A DNA stretch of 64,000 nt from Cladocopium goreaui (Eukaryota; Sar; Dinophyceae; Suessiales; Symbiodiniaceae): contig CAMXCT020000891.1 of NCBI GenBank assembly GCA_947184155.2, positions 224,501 to 288,500 on the forward strand, written 5' to 3'. Every line of letters begins with the position of its first letter. The first letter of the stretch is position 1. This document shows, piece after piece, positions 11,504 through 24,914 of the stretch. Position numbers and translations under genes: made by a program. The notes under the pieces are model-generated. The model was given only the letters and a program-made list of their open reading frames with translations. It did no database searches and was not told where the DNA came from.

Positions 11504-11635
11504 TACAATGTGAGGCCCCCCAGTGATGTTTGGTTGTTTTATAAGCCCCAGTAACTATAGTTATAAGTATATACCATAAACCATAGTTATTGGAGTTATA
11601 AGCCAACTTAGCTATCTTGGGGGCCTCACATTGTA
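11504..11635. mobile_element. MITE family 2 member (TACAATGTGAGGCCCCC)
   Basis: Terminal inverted repeat TACAATGTGAGGCCCCC...GGGGGCCTCACATTGTA. The interior is AAGTTGGTTTATAACTCC / AACTATAGTTATAAG palindromic sequence shared with 49235-49362 and 61369-61498, whose termini read TACAAGGTGGTGCCCC instead. Confidence 0.8.
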
Positions 11636-12114
11636 GGATAAGATATGACCTATCTAATGTAATTATATATGGGCAGAACATGCTTCAATATCATCCTAAT
11701 CTATTTTAGTGAATCCTCTTTGGCAAAAACCAATTCCACCGACACTAATATCGAGTGCTATTCCTTAACATAGAGATCCCCCCAAAGAGGTGTCAGATCA
11801 TTCCAAAAAAACGCACATATGTGCCATTCTGTGCTCTAGTGCGGGTGCCTTCCAGATGGAATGTTGTTAACAATCCATATAGTACAGGGGTATATAACTT
11901 ATACCTTCCTGCAATCAAACATGGCACATGGAGGTTTAGTTCGCAGTGAAAATCATGGGTTTCTATTTCTAGGGAATCTTCCAGTGCTACATCTGACACC
12001 GGAGGGGTAATGGGTAAATTTTATAAGATATCCCATTAAGTATCCATCATGATCGATTCACGATGATTCACCATGATTTCACCATGATTTCACCATTGAA
12101 AATACCATTGCCAG

Positions 12115-15100
12115 CCACCTCCCGGCTCTCGGTCCCTGGGTTTTTCTGGGCCCTGAGGTCTTCTTAACTCAAGGCCGGTGCCGCCTGCACGCCAGCACGG
12201 AGCAGTTCGCAGACATCTTTCCCACGCTCACCAAGCGGCTGAACGAAGGGATGACCCTGGCATCATGGCATCGGTGCTGGATGTGGATGCGGATGGGGAT
12301 GGGGGATGCGGATAGTCCCTATGGGGATGGGGGCTGTCCTAAGTCATAGGGGTGCTCAAATCATCCAAGTCTTTAGACTTTGAGTATTGAAACCCATTTT
12401 TTTTGGGTCCCCCATTTGAAGAGCCCCTAAATGGGGAGCCAGTGGGAGCTACAAGCAGAGGTTTCCTTAAATATTCCTGACCATCTGACTGACTTGGGTC
12501 TAATTTTCATTGGGCAACTCAGTTGGAGATGGGTTGTTTAGTACTACCATGACATTACATGACGGGTCCGTCTTTGGTAATTAATATATTGACCAGATGG
12601 CGTAGCCAAACTGATGACAAATAAGCAAACCATCTGAGCACTTCGGGATATCTCCTTCCCATTCGCGTGGTCCCTGTTCACCGGTATACCCCGTAAACAA
12701 TTTGGTGATGTACCCTCTGGTTATTTAACATAGCCATGGTATAGATGGCCCATTTATAGATATGGAAAATGGCCCATAGAAATAGATGGTTTACCTATTA
12801 AAAATGGTGATTTTCCATGGCAAACTGTGAGTCATAACCAGATGGTAACTCCATTGGAGTTCCGGGCACCCCATTCAAATCCAAGGAAAGATAACCGTAG
12901 CACGTTGTACCAGCCCCAGAATTTGGATTTGCATGCTAGATTGTATTTTAAGATAAATTTAGGAATGACCTACAGAGCACATCCGTTCAAATACCATGGC
13001 ATATTTGTTAATTTCATGCAGCATAGGAAAGGGTGAACTCTTCCAGTTTGGGGACCGGCGTCTCTTTTCGAGCTGAGCGATGTCCCAACAGATTTCGTCA
13101 CCAGAGTTGTGAACAAAAAACTTTTTTCAAAACATGAACAAACACCCAAAAAAAACGGTTGAAAAACATGAACAAACACAGTAAGTCACCTGAAATCACA
13201 TGGAAGTTTCCCATGTTGCTTGGATATGCTTGGGGTGAAATCAGTGAAGTCTTCACCAACAAAAAAGGCCCAAAAAAAAACATTCGGTACCCTCTGGTAA
13301 TGACTGTTACATAGCTATTGAATAGCTAGCACATTCGAAATAGTTGATTTACCCATTAATAGCCTGGTGATGTTCCCATGAATAGCCTGGTGATTTACCC
13401 CAAAAAATCGCCTGGTGATGTTCCCATGGGTTTTTTTATATGTTTACCAGGCCGGGAAACTCTCCCTCTTTAAGCGCAGAACTTCTTAGGTCATCAGTTA
13501 TTGGCAGGATCCTGGCATGACGTGGTTGGACGGTGCTGGCCCCTTTGGCGAAGAGGGCAACGGGCAGCGTTGTGTGGAAAAAAGGCAGAATGCAGCAAGT
13601 TCACAATGAACATACACATGAATGATATCATCATAGATATGGCTATGGATCAATACCTATACATACCATTTTTAGGGGGATGAACATCCATTTACCAGCT
13701 ATTTTGATGTTCACCAGGGGGATAGGGTTTTGACCCATCCCCATATCATAGAATCCAAGATTTACAGATATTACAGTAATTTATGAAGTTTTTTCTCGCA
13801 ATTCCAAGTAATATGGTGGATCCATGTCCATATGATTCCTTTAAAGAACCCTTTACCCTCTGGTTATGTCAAAATAGCTATTGAAAATGGTCATTTATAG
13901 ATGATTTTCCCATTAAAAATGGTGATTTTCCATAGCTATGTCAATTTACCAGAGGGTATATAGATTACCATATCACTGGGTTGTTCTTACCTTCTTGTGG
14001 TTTTCCTCTTCCCCCGAAGCCCTTAAATACCTCCCAGAAACCATGGTAAAAGGCAGGGGACCGATCTTAGTCTGAATAATTCGTGGTGGATATAATGCTT
14101 GTCAACAAACCATTTATTTACTTTATATTTTCTTAGGATATGGATCAGCAATAACTAACAATGATTCTGGTAATTATTAATTATTGTTTGATATTGTTTA
14201 ATGTAGTGACTACGTAACATATTGAAAAATAACTCACATATGGATATTCTGTTTTATTATATAACTTACCCATATGCTCCATGTATGGTATATTTACCTA
14301 CAAAACTGGGTGATTTTGTTCGGGCAAATGTTGGGATTCATATTCCAGCACCATTGAGCATATGGGTTATGATTTGCCATCATAACCCACATATAGCATC
14401 ATCTAACTTACACCCATAGTGTGTCAGCTCTTCGGAGGAAACTCTCGGAGATTCAACCATCATGGGGGCGAAGCGCCTTCAAACATATGATGGAGGTGAT
14501 TTAATTTTATATGTATGGAGTGTATGGCCTAACATCAGTGTTTGGAGTATATCAGTATTTTAAATGATATCTGTTTGATGTTGGGAGTACTGGGAAAGCA
14601 AGCAAATTAGATATTTGGTAAACTATCAGTTTGCGAAGTGGAACATCACTATGTTGAATAGGTAAATCATCGAACTACATGGGCCATGGCTTCTATCAGC
14701 TATATCGCCGGATTCGTTGGAATTGAATGGCAGGAAGGGATTGAAGGGATTGATGAAATTCTTTTGCCAGTCATATACAGTACATGTATACATATACACA
14801 CATATGTATATAATTGTATATATATATACATACACACATATGCATATATACGTAATACATATACATATACATATATACATACATGCATACATACGTACAT
14901 ACGTACGTACGTACCTACGTACGTACCTACCTACATCATACATACATTCATACATGCATGCATGCATACATAGATAGATACATGCATGTATGCATACTTA
15001 AATACAGAATAGACCGAGAGACAACCGACCGACAGATCAGCCAGGCAGAACGACAGACAGGACAGATGACAGACAAGAGACAGACAGAGACAGACACAGA

Positions 15101-18100
15101 CAGACACAACATAAACAAGACAGACAAATAAATTAAAAAGAAATAAACATACATACACATACATACACATACATACACATACATACACATACATACACAT
15201 ACATACACATACATACACATACATACACATACATACACATACATACACATACATACACATACATACACATACATACACATACATACAACATACATACAAC
15301 ATACATACATACATACATACACATACATACATACACATACATACACATACATACACATACATACACATACATACACATACATACACATACATACACATAC
15401 ATACACATACATACACATACATACACATACATACACATACATACACATACATACACATACATACACCTACATGCAACATCATACCTAAAAACAGAAAGAA
15501 AAAGAACCAAGAGAAAGACAGAAAAAGAAAGGAAAACAAAAGAAACACAGAAAGAAAAAGGAAAAAAAAAGAAATGAGAAAAAGCACATTGGAACAGAAA
15601 GGAAAAGGAACAGGACAAAGAAAGAAAAGAAAGAGAAAAGAAAGAAAAAGAAAGAGACAGAAAGAGACAGAGACAGAAAAAAGAAAGAAAGAAAGAAAGC
15701 AGACAAGAAAGACAAAAGAAAAGAAAAAGAAAGACAAAAGAAGCAGGACACAGAAGACACAAAACAGACAAAAAAAGAAACAGACAGGAAAAATGAAAGG
15801 ACACAAACAGAAAAGACACAGACAAAGAAGATCACAGAAATGACTACCAGACAGACAGACAACATGAAAGACACAGACAGACACAGAACAGACACAGAAG
15901 AGCAAAGAAAGAACACCAGACAGACACAGACTAACACAGACAGACACAGACAGACAACACGGACAGGACACAGAAAGAACACAGAAAGACACAGACAGGA
16001 CACAGACAGACAGATACCAGACACGAGACAGACAGGAGACAGACGGAGACAGACAGAGACAGGACAGACCAGGACCTGGAGAAAGACAGACACAGAAGAC
16101 AGAAGGACAGAACAGACAGACACACAGACAGACACACAGGATCAGGAACACAAGAAATACAAAGAAACGAAAACATAAAGGTAAAAAGAAAGAAAAAAGA
16201 AAGGGAAAACAGGAAAGAAAAAAGAAAAATAAAGAAAAAGAATTAAAAAATACATACAAATAAATACAAAGAAAGAAAAATTACCATTAAAAAACTAAAG
16301 AAAAAGAAATAAAAAATAACATAAAAAGACAATTAAAAATAAATACACATAAAATTAAAAATACATACACATACATACACATACATACACATACATACAC
16401 ATACATACACATACATACACATACATACACATACATACACATACATCCACATACATACACATACATACACATACATACACATACATACACATACATACAC
16501 ATACATACACATACATACACATACATACACATACATACACATACCTACACATACATACACATACATACACATACATACACATACATACACATACATACAC
16601 ATACATACACATACATACACATATACACACACCCAGGCTATATATGTATACACACACAGAGACCTCTTCATCTTCGTGAAAACTGATTCATGCCCAACAT
16701 GGATCCCAGATACTAAATGGCTACGAGTCCATGATCCTCCCTGTTCTTTTTTCCGGCTCCAGTCACCATCTCCGGTGCGCGAGGATACGACGGCCAAGAA
16801 TTCTGCAAGGTGTTGAGATCGAGTCGGTGATTGGATCCCGGCCATCCATAGCGTACTAACACGCAAGTTAGGCCAAGTTAGGAACAGGAACAGAAGGGTG
16901 GTAGTCAGCAGAGGAATCGCTTGATATACGGATATGCCAATTGCATCAATCCATTTCCGTTCTGTTTCTATCAACCAACGGGTGGAAAAAGGACATCTCC
17001 ACATTACAAAACACGAAGATGGATGCTTGGTTATACCCCCGGGCTAGTTGACTCCTTTTGGTTGGGTTACTTTGTAGCAAACCTTGCATAGATAGAACAA
17101 TTGGCCACCTTGAATTTATGAGGGAAAAATCTTCTATGACACCCTCGAACACGTTTCTATCTGTTTGGGGACCCCTACATCGATTTCTATCAAATGACCA
17201 TTTTGTTGATGATATGTCCATTCTACATATATATATATATAAATGCACATCCTCATAATGTCGCCACAATGGTTGCTACACTTCAACCACAGACCTGAAG
17301 TCAGGGTGATGTTTTTGTATCCTATCATTTTCCGATTCACTGCACATGTCTATCCCATTAAATCATATTAAATCCACATGTTTCATTGTTAAATCGTGGT
17401 CAACTTCCCCTTTGGGTCGGTCTGAAAATTGGCTCATGGGGACCCCACGGCCCCAACAAGTCCACCATTTTGCCATCTTTTTCCAAATAAATAAAGGTAA
17501 TCCCTTTAATAATAACCCCCCCAAATAATAAACATCTCAGGTAGTTTTTATTATTAGGGGGGTATTTATTATTGGGGCACCAAAGCGGACCCTAATAATA
17601 AATTAAAACCCTGAATAAAAAAGACTTTTTTGTTTCGATTTCAAAATCAATTAATTTTCCTTTTTATAACGCAATTAAAATATTGCAAACAAAGTTATTT
17701 CGAAGCGAATCCTAATATTAAATTAAGACATTTAATAAAAAACTTTTTTTTTTTCGATTTCAAAATCAATTAAATTTCCTTTATATTTAAATATTGCCAA
17801 ACATTGGATTTTGAAGCTTCCCCCTAATATCAAATTAAAAATCCTAATATAAAAAACTAAAATGTTCGGACGGAACCTAATAATAAACACCCCGGGGTTG
17901 ACTAGTTTTTAGTATTAGGGGGCGAAACCCACAAATGGTAGTTTTTTTTTTAAAATATTGTTTTCTAAAGGGGATCAGTTAAAAGTCAAATTGGCCAATC
18001 TGAAATTTTCCAAAATTAGAGATGGACCCTAGCTTTTATTATAGGGGGACGGGATTAATCTCTGGGTATAGGGCATATCCCATTTTCCGCCAGCAATTTT

Positions 18101-18331
18101 TCTTAGTTATATCATATCCCATGAATCCCATTTTTTGATGCAAACTAAATCCTCTTAAGTCACCAGAAACTGGCTGCTTGATCCCATCGATTCCTATGGT
18201 CAATCCCTTTCATAACGGCAAAATGTCCATGAAAATTGCTCATTGGGATCTCTATTTAAAAAACATGTTGAGTTAGTTAAGTTGCTTAGCAAAATCATAT
18301 TCCCATCAACTGATGTTCCCCTTAGTTGGCT

Positions 18332-18384
<53 letters not shown>

Positions 18385-18708
18385 TATATACATATCATAT
18401 ATATGTATATACATACACATATGATATATATATATATATATATATCACCATGAAATCAATATTAATCTCTATTAAATCCTTATATATCTCCCCGTTGACG
18501 ACCCAGTTTCACCGTTCCGGTCCAAAAGGCGGCCTGGGAGAAGGATGGAAAGCGAGAGTGTGGTCCGTCGGTGTCTCGGCGATGAGTTGCCGGCAATAGC
18601 AGCTACGTAGCGTGTACAGTATATCATTATAGTAGACATTTAGCGGGTAACTTAGTGTATTACAGTATATCGTGTGACCGTATCACATCTAAATATATAG
18701 ATATATAG

Positions 18709-18749
<41 letters not shown>

Positions 18750-20862
18750 ATTATATGGAAATACATGCAGATGTACTGTAACATAACTTAACACGTGGAT
18801 ATGGGGGTTTCCATAGTCATGGGGGTTCCCAGACTAGTTTGTTTATTTCATGCAAAATCCGAAAGTAAAAAGGGATGATTGAGGAGTACACCCACACTTT
18901 AGGAAAGCACCATATATGATATGTTAGTATTTAAAGTATGTGTATATACACACAATGATAGATAATATATATTATATGTACATGTATAAAACACACATGA
19001 ATATGATATGCACAAAGCATACAGGCATATATTTATACATATAAATGTGTATATTGGAGCAAACTCAAGAATAGATGGACAGCTATGTATACATATATGC
19101 CATCTAAATTTCAAAGTTGACCCTAGTCGTGGATTGGTTTGTCTAAACATGGGCGACAGAAAACCCGTACATCCAATGGTGTTTCTCATCATTTTCCCTA
19201 TTAAAGTGGCAATCTTGGGGTAATACTCTAATACTCTATCTTTAGACGCATTCAAATGTTGGGATTCCCCTGTGAAAATTGGTGATTTGACTGGACGGTG
19301 TGAAAATGGCTTAGATGCGTGGCACCTGAAAGTGGGGACATTGACCCCCAAATGGCAATTTTCATGGGGAAAAAAATGGAAACATGCCAACATGAACCCT
19401 GATTTTCAGACTTTAAGACACAGCCAGCCAGCTCAGATTGGAATTTGCTATTCATCCAGTCATCCAGCCAATTGGATCAATCGGTTTGCAGCCATGCTCT
19501 GCAAATCCTATTCCACATGAATCGGCCCATGTGTAGGATGGATCATAACTTGTAATTCCATGTGGGGGGTTGTACAGCACCAAGTAGATGGATTTTTTTG
19601 GAAATCTGGAAACTATGGAGTGTAAGGGTTTGGATCATGAGTAATTTCTCTAATTTTAAATGCCACCAAAATCGAAACCCTGAAATGTTTTATACCTATT
19701 GATTTTTTGGGGAAGCCTTGGATTAACTCATATTATCCCAGCCCTGGGATCACTTTGGATTTCCGATGGGATGGAGGTAGTCACAATAAATCATCCATTT
19801 TTTGTGGAGATTTTCCATGAAATAAACCATCCAGCTGTTGGGGTACTACCACTATGGAAATCCCCATGTGGCAAAACTCATGACATAAAGCTATTTGTCT
19901 TCGGTGCGTTGGCTTTCAGTATCCTCCATTTGTCGTAAAATTAGGTAACTTGGCTGCGGTTCATGGTATATATTTGGGTTCACTGCAGTCTTGGTCAATG
20001 GTCATGACTTTTACTGTTGGTAGAATGAAATTCTGGGTCACTGCAAGATACTGCACGTGGGTGATTGTTTGTGTGGACATGTGACATGGACGTATCAAGG
20101 ATGGTTGTTTGAGTGACAACTCGAGTCTGTTGACCGTTTAAATTCATCAACACTTACCAACAATAATCGTACAATCCCTGAAATACACTTAGATACACCC
20201 ATATGGTCCCCCAGAAGGAATAGATCCAATACTAGACCAGTGATTTTATATGATTTTATTGAGGCTATTCAATAGGGGGAATTGGTAATTACCCTCTGGT
20301 AATATAACATAGCTATAGAAAATCACCATTTATAGTGGATTTTCCCATTAAAAATGGTGATTTTCCATCCCGGTAAACCATCTATTTCGATTAGGGCCAT
20401 GGCTTCCATAGCTATGTTACTTTGCCAGGCCGGAAAATTAACAGCAACACCTTGAACAATAAAAAGGGCCACCGTACGACGTCTTGGCGGGCCCCCAATG
20501 GGCCAGCCGCAGTTTCCAACTTGTAGCATCCCATCTCCACATTCTGATTCGAATTTCCATTTTCGGCGCTAAGCAAGGCTCTACACACACACATATATAT
20601 ATATATGTATATGTATGCATACATATATATATATATATATACATACTATATATATATATATATGTATACATACATTCAGATATAGATATCATATGTATCT
20701 ATGTATCGACGTGACTACATGCCTTATTTTCAATCTGCTTGGCCCTGCTCGAAGTCTCAGGTGACCTTTAAGGATTTCAAGGTCACTCATCTTCCGAGAA
20801 ATTACGCAGCGATGCGCAAAGCCCTGGACAGCAATGTAACCATGGAATGGCTGGATGAATGA
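12115..20862 (+). CDS. Unrecognised gene, six-exon chain
   Basis: Six islands with acceptor AG and usable donors join without a stop. They are 12115-12259 (GC donor), 13508-13584 (GC donor), 14438-14495 (GT), 16763-16809 (GT), 18507-18570 (GT) and 20761-20862 ending in TGA. Phases agree at every junction (1+48 codons; 25+2; 1+19; 15+2; 1+21; 33 plus stop). The first exon is open only in this frame and includes STEQFADIFPTLTKRLNEG. The last is open only in this frame and includes VTFKDFKVTHLPRNY and NVTMEWLDE. Exons 14438, 16763 and 18507 are also open in a second frame, so that part is less certain. The encoded part (about 160 residues) is hydrophilic and I cannot assign a family. The 5' end is unknown; 8242-8348 is a possible upstream exon. 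Introns carry MITEs and long microsatellites. Confidence 0.42.
12711..12847. mobile_element. MITE family 1 member
   Basis: TACCCTCTGGTTATTTAACATAGCCATGG at the left, CATAACCAGATGGTA at the right. It lies in the first intron of the candidate gene. Confidence 0.8.
13288..13456. mobile_element. MITE family 1 member, expanded interior
   Basis: Left end TACCCTCTGGTAATGACTGTTACATAG; right end of the variant type TTTACCAGGCCGGGA. The interior repeats TAGCCTGGTGATGTTCCCATG two to three times, so it is longer than its relatives. Confidence 0.65.
13643..13735. repeat. Interspersed repeat family 3 (TATGGATCAATACCTAT), partial
   Basis: Shares TATGGATCAATACCTAT and GGGATGAACATCCATTTACC with 50994-51108 and 61231-61340. 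The 3' part diverges after AGCTATTTTGATGT. Confidence 0.65.
13854..13958. mobile_element. MITE family 1 member
   Basis: TACCCTCTGGTTATGTCAAAATAG ... CTATGTCAATTTACCAGAGGGTA. The stem is interrupted only by a short interior. Confidence 0.85.
14269..14366 (+). mobile_element. MITE family 6 member (CCCATATGCTCCATG)
   Basis: Inverted ends CCCATATGCTCCATG / CATTGAGCATATGGG. The whole sequence recurs in reverse orientation at 57101-57201. Confidence 0.75.
14776..14985. repeat. TATACA / ACGTACGTAC / CATGCATA microsatellite cluster
   Basis: Compound array, including a self-complementary ACGTACGTAC stretch at about 14890-14930. Confidence 0.85.
15137..15470. repeat. (ACATACATAC)n decamer array
   Basis: About 33 copies of a 10-bp unit, with one irregular patch (CAACATACATACAACATAC, 15285-15325). 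The long Cys/Met/Tyr/Val frames on the minus strand are repeat translations, not genes. Confidence 0.95.
15480..16240. repeat. Purine-rich A/G tract with CAGACAGACA repeats
   Basis: About 760 bp with almost no T on the + strand: AAAGAAAG-type units to 15780, then CAGACA/CACAGA-type units to 16160. It is bracketed by two arrays of the same decamer (15137-15470 and 16363-16632). Confidence 0.9.
16363..16635. repeat. (ACATACATAC)n decamer array, second block
   Basis: Same unit as 15137-15470, about 26 copies with rare single-base changes (CATCCACA, CCTACACA). Confidence 0.95.
17511..18060. repeat. CCTAATAATAAATTAAAA degenerate direct repeats
   Basis: Blocks with CGATTTCAAAATCAATTAA recur at about 17635 and 17754 (119-bp spacing). 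They are framed by CCCCCTAATAAT / ATTATTAGGGGGG inverted motifs. I see no gene. The C-rich/G-rich ends suggest a degenerate palindromic element. Confidence 0.55.
18328..18450. repeat. (CATATA)n and AT microsatellite
   Basis: Hexamer CATATA about ten times, then AT-rich palindromic sequence. A related (TATATG)n run lies at 18710-18750. Confidence 0.9.
20290..20434. mobile_element. MITE family 1 member, mixed ends
   Basis: Left end TACCCTCTGGTAATATAACATAG; right end CTATGTTACTTTGCCAGGCCGGA, the GGCCGG variant. Confidence 0.75.
20588..20685. repeat. TATA/ACAC microsatellite
   Basis: ACACACATATATAT followed by TATACATAC runs. An island just upstream (20467-20514) after AAAAAG is open in all three + frames and might hold an exon, but nothing fixes the frame. 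Confidence 0.8.
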
Positions 20863-20969
20863 GCGACGACCTGAAGGTGAGTTTGGTGTTGAGTTTGGGG
20901 GTTGGATTTGTTTGGGATGATGTTTAAGGGTCTAGCGTCTAGCTTTGTGCGGTATATCCTTGGTTAGCA

Positions 20970-21003
<34 letters not shown>
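20970..21003. repeat. (GAT)n microsatellite
   Basis: About 11 GAT triplets. 21004-21510 shows no supportable gene. Confidence 0.9.
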
Positions 21004-21004
<1 letters not shown>

Positions 21005-21392
21005 TATGATGGATATTAGGACGAGGAGGGCGACGACGACGACATAATAAGTTATATGCAAACCATTCGCAGTGGAAGATGAGCATCTTGCCTTCGGAAC
21101 TGCTGAAGCAAAGCATCCTCCCATGCACATCAAGTCTTGACCCCATTGAAAACCCTGGGATTACCGATGGATGTACATCCCACTTAGAAGTTTGTAGCCT
21201 TTTCATCTGGGGATATTCCATTCATCCAACTGAGGAATGGGCTACACACCCCTGTTGGTTATTATGGGGAATCCCACCACTGCTCAACTGTGTAAGTAAT
21301 GAGTATTTCCGTAAGTAGTTTTAAGCCACAAGGTATTTGTTAACGCATATACATATACATTCATTTACATAAATTCATATATAATCATATAT

Positions 21393-21424
<32 letters not shown>

Positions 21425-21510
21425 TGGTCCAGCGTCTGGTGGTCCCCTCCCCCCGAGATGGTGATGGTCCCTATATGTATATGTAAGTAAGGAGATAGAT
21501 ATATATATAT

Positions 21511-21624
21511 ATATACATGTACACACATACATACATACATACATACATACATACATACATACATACATACATACATACATACATACATACATACATACAT
21601 ACATACATACATACATACACATTT

Positions 21625-21655
<31 letters not shown>

Positions 21656-21771
21656 CATACATACATACATACATACATACATACATACATACATACATAC
21701 ATACATACATACATACATACATACATACATACATACATACATACATACATACATACATACATACATACACA
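21511..21771. repeat. (CATA)n tetramer array
   Basis: Over 55 units with two interruptions, one a CACATTTTTTACATACAT block that is echoed at the right edge (CACATTTTTTGCG), hinting at slippage or internal duplication. Confidence 0.95.
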
Positions 21772-21917
21772 TTTTTTGCGGGGGCAGTGACTTCATCCGA
21801 ATCCAAGCGGTAAACGAACATAGTCCCCAAAAATGGTTTCCATATTTCAATAACCTGGGAACATATCGGTGATGGCCAGTACATGGATCCAGTAATCCGG
21901 GAGAATTGTAGCAGCCC

Positions 21918-21947
21918 CACTGATCTATCTATCTATCTATCTATCTA

Positions 21948-21991
<44 letters not shown>

Positions 21992-22055
21992 ATCTAATCT
22001 AATCTAATCTAATCTAATCTAATCTAATCTAATCTATCTATCTATCTATCTATCT
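21918..22055. repeat. (CTAT)n - (AATCT)n - (CTAT)n compound array
   Basis: A pentamer AATCT run (about nine copies, 21990-22034) is embedded symmetrically in a tetramer CTAT run. Confidence 0.95.
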
Positions 22056-22089
22056 CTGTGTATGTATGTCTATGTGGTTTAGCCGATAT

Positions 22090-22224
22090 CTAACTGGGTA
22101 CCCGATGCCCCAAATCGCCCGCCCTTGGTCCTGGCAGAGTCTGGCGCCAGGTTTCGGATTTTGGGCCGAACTACTACCGCAATCTCTGGAGGCCGAGCTC
22201 CCGGCGGCTCCAAGCTGGTAGCAT
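22090..22224 (+). CDS. Candidate exon, frame ambiguous
   Basis: GC-rich island in AT-rich surroundings with two + frames open. One (PQIARPWSWQSLAPGF) ends at TAG 22222-22224; the other runs a little further. No family is recognised and the splice borders are not fixed. 22225-24012 otherwise shows nothing I can support. Confidence 0.2.
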
Positions 22225-24012
22225 TAACGGGTTAATTAAAACATCAGGGGTTAAAGATATATAAAAGGGTTGAAGATTTACGTTTGTTTTTTTTGGTTTC
22301 AATCCCAGTTCTGGAAGGGGGGGTTTTTGAAGATCCGATTCTTGTTGATTCTTTCGGGGGAGCTATGGAGGAAAATTTGATGGGATATCATGGGATGTTG
22401 ATCGTTGAACTTATTTTTGACATCACATTGATCATAGAATTGGATGATGGGAAAATTTACAGGAAACCACTATATTTGATGGTAAAAACCATGGTTTCCT
22501 GTAGATTTTCCCTTAGCCCAATCCAACGAATTGATGCAACAAAATGGGTTTTTAAAAGGTCTTGATGTTGAATCCATCCCAGCAAAATGGGATATCCATT
22601 GATATCCTAATATTCAGCCATACTCAAAAAAATGCATTCAACCGATTCAACGACTATGATGTTCTTCCGCTTGTTGGGCCAACCAGAAGCAAATCCAAAC
22701 TAAACTGTTCCAAGTCGGTGGGAACCTCGGCATTTTGCGCTCGGGAGGTGTTGCTTAAAAGGCTGGCGGATTTTTGCAGCTCAGCAGCAGGTTACAATCT
22801 GTAGCCGGATCAGAATTTAAACCCCAGGACCAGACATATACTGTATGTAATATATAAACAATTAATAGTAATAATATAAGTATATATAGATATACACACA
22901 TGTAAATTAAATGTAAATTTATAGTGTATCCAGGTGCAACATGTAGTTTTCATTCTGAACCATTCAACACTTTGAGACACTAAACTTGTCGAACCCTAGC
23001 ATGTGTTTTGCTCCAAGTCATGCACTTCTCTTTGTGGCGACAAAACGAACCCATCAGAAAAATTGCCCACAGCTGCAACGATCTGCAACGATCTGCATGC
23101 TCCACTGGTGATGGGTCGTGGAAGGTGATACAGCCTAAGATTTTTGGCAAACATCCCACATGAGCAGCTGCCAACAAATTTTGTCACTTATGATCACTTA
23201 TGAAACCATAAAGTTGGTATGGAATGGCGCTTTATGATTGCAACTGGAAAATCAAGAGCAAATGCAGATGAATCTGTCAAAATTCAGAATCCTTGCCGGT
23301 GTCATTAAACACCACCCAGAAACCATAGTGCAGTAAAGGATTTTCCTCATATTTGGGACCACACAATGGGGGTGTTTAATATTAGGAGCATGGGATGAGG
23401 TATAGAAACGGTTCATGATCATGTCTGCTTTGGACTCATCTCACATCGCAGTTTTTCTCAAAATTTCACCAGTCCGCTGTGGGATTCTGACCTGGCCCTG
23501 TCGGATTTCTTTGGCCATCTTTGACTACCTGACATTATTTGATGGCCCTAAGTCCTTACCCCGAACTTTCGAGAAAAATCCATGGGCAAACAGGCAGACA
23601 ATCATCTTGGATTGAGTACGATGTATTTCTAACGGAAACAGTGACTCTGACCTACAACGCTTGAATTCCAAAAAGAAGTAGAAAAACAATTCCTTTCTAT
23701 TTTCATAGTGATTGCTTGTCATTTTCTAGGGGTGATCATTCACTTGTCAGCGATTCACATTCAGGGTGGAACCCCCCTGACACAATAGCATCAATAGCTA
23801 AGTTGCGGGTTCACATGGTGAATTCTATGGCTTATGCTGGATATGTCGAACTAGACATTTTTCTGCAGATCGGCCGTCCCCATGACATGACTAACCTGTG
23901 GTTCACGGAAATGGTAGCAGACACATCCCAAACTCCAGTGGTAAACTCAATTGTTTTGAGGCCCAATTGAGGATGGCCATTGGCTTTACCATGAGTACCA
24001 TGAAGTGGAAAG

Positions 24013-24129
24013 CTTTTCCGGCCCGAAAACGTGGGCGCGAACATCACCTGTCCACAGCCGGTTGAACCTCCAAAGCCTAGAGCTGCGTCGCGCCCAAGGC
24101 GCGCCGCGGCTACAGCCCAAGATCTGTAG
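24013..24129 (+). CDS. Candidate terminal exon, unrecognised
   Basis: Opens after AAAG and reads 38 codons with C/G-ending codon bias (PENVGANITCPQP, then a Pro/Arg/Ala tail) to TAG 24127-24129. It may be the C-terminus of a + strand gene. Upstream exons were not identified. Confidence 0.28.
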   Translation, partial: LFRPENVGANITCPQPVEPPKPRAASRPRRAAATAQDL

Positions 24130-24914
24130 GAAGGGTCCACCGAGTTGGTGAGGTTTCAGCTCAAAAATAGTTGTTGTTGTTTTTTTTCCATGTTTAAACC
24201 AACCACATAGATGCCATGGTCTAGTTGGATTGTTGTTCTTGGTGGATGGTCATCAACCCAGTTTCATGGTTTCTTTAAAAAAACTTATATTGCACATGAT
24301 GTTTCGATTCCTATGGGATGGATGGCCATAGACCATATAGCAAGGGTAGTTGAATAGGTCAATTTATTTTAGCATGGCATATATCATCGCTAAATTGGAC
24401 GGTCATAAAATGTCATAAATATCATCGCCATGGCATATACCAAAAATTTATTTTCCAGGTCATATCTCCATAATCACTAGTAACTAGTAATAATCATCCC
24501 AGCAACCCCAGCAACCCATCCATTCCCTGCGTAAAACGCACCAGTAAATATACGGTAACAACATTTAAATATGTGGAGGGCGGGCCAGACCGCCAGGCCC
24601 CGGAGGTAGTATGAAATACCAGTTCGTATATTTAAATGCAGTTGCAGTTTGTTTAAATGAATTGAATTCCGTATGTTTAAATGGCTGGGCGGGCCAAGGA
24701 AAACGTTCCCGAAGGTAGTCTAAAATACCTGTTTGTATATTTAAAAATCCGTATATGTAAATGTAGTTACCGTATCATATCCAGCTAAATATGGATCTTT
24801 TGGTCCATGATTGATGCAACTTCAATGTGGATCAACTCATCGGGGCTCCTTTGTGAACCCCTTGGCGGAAGCTGCAGAAATCGCTGGATCAGATCTTTGC
24901 ATCATTTTCATCGG

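Noticed and set aside
14931-16635. Very long minus-strand open frames (up to 442 codons) rich in Cys, Met, Tyr, Val and Phe
   Set aside because: They are translations of the decamer and purine-rich arrays; composition follows the repeat, with no domain or conserved pattern.
21511-21771. CRISPR-like regular array
   Set aside because: A plain (CATA)n tetramer run with no spacers; the genome is eukaryotic.
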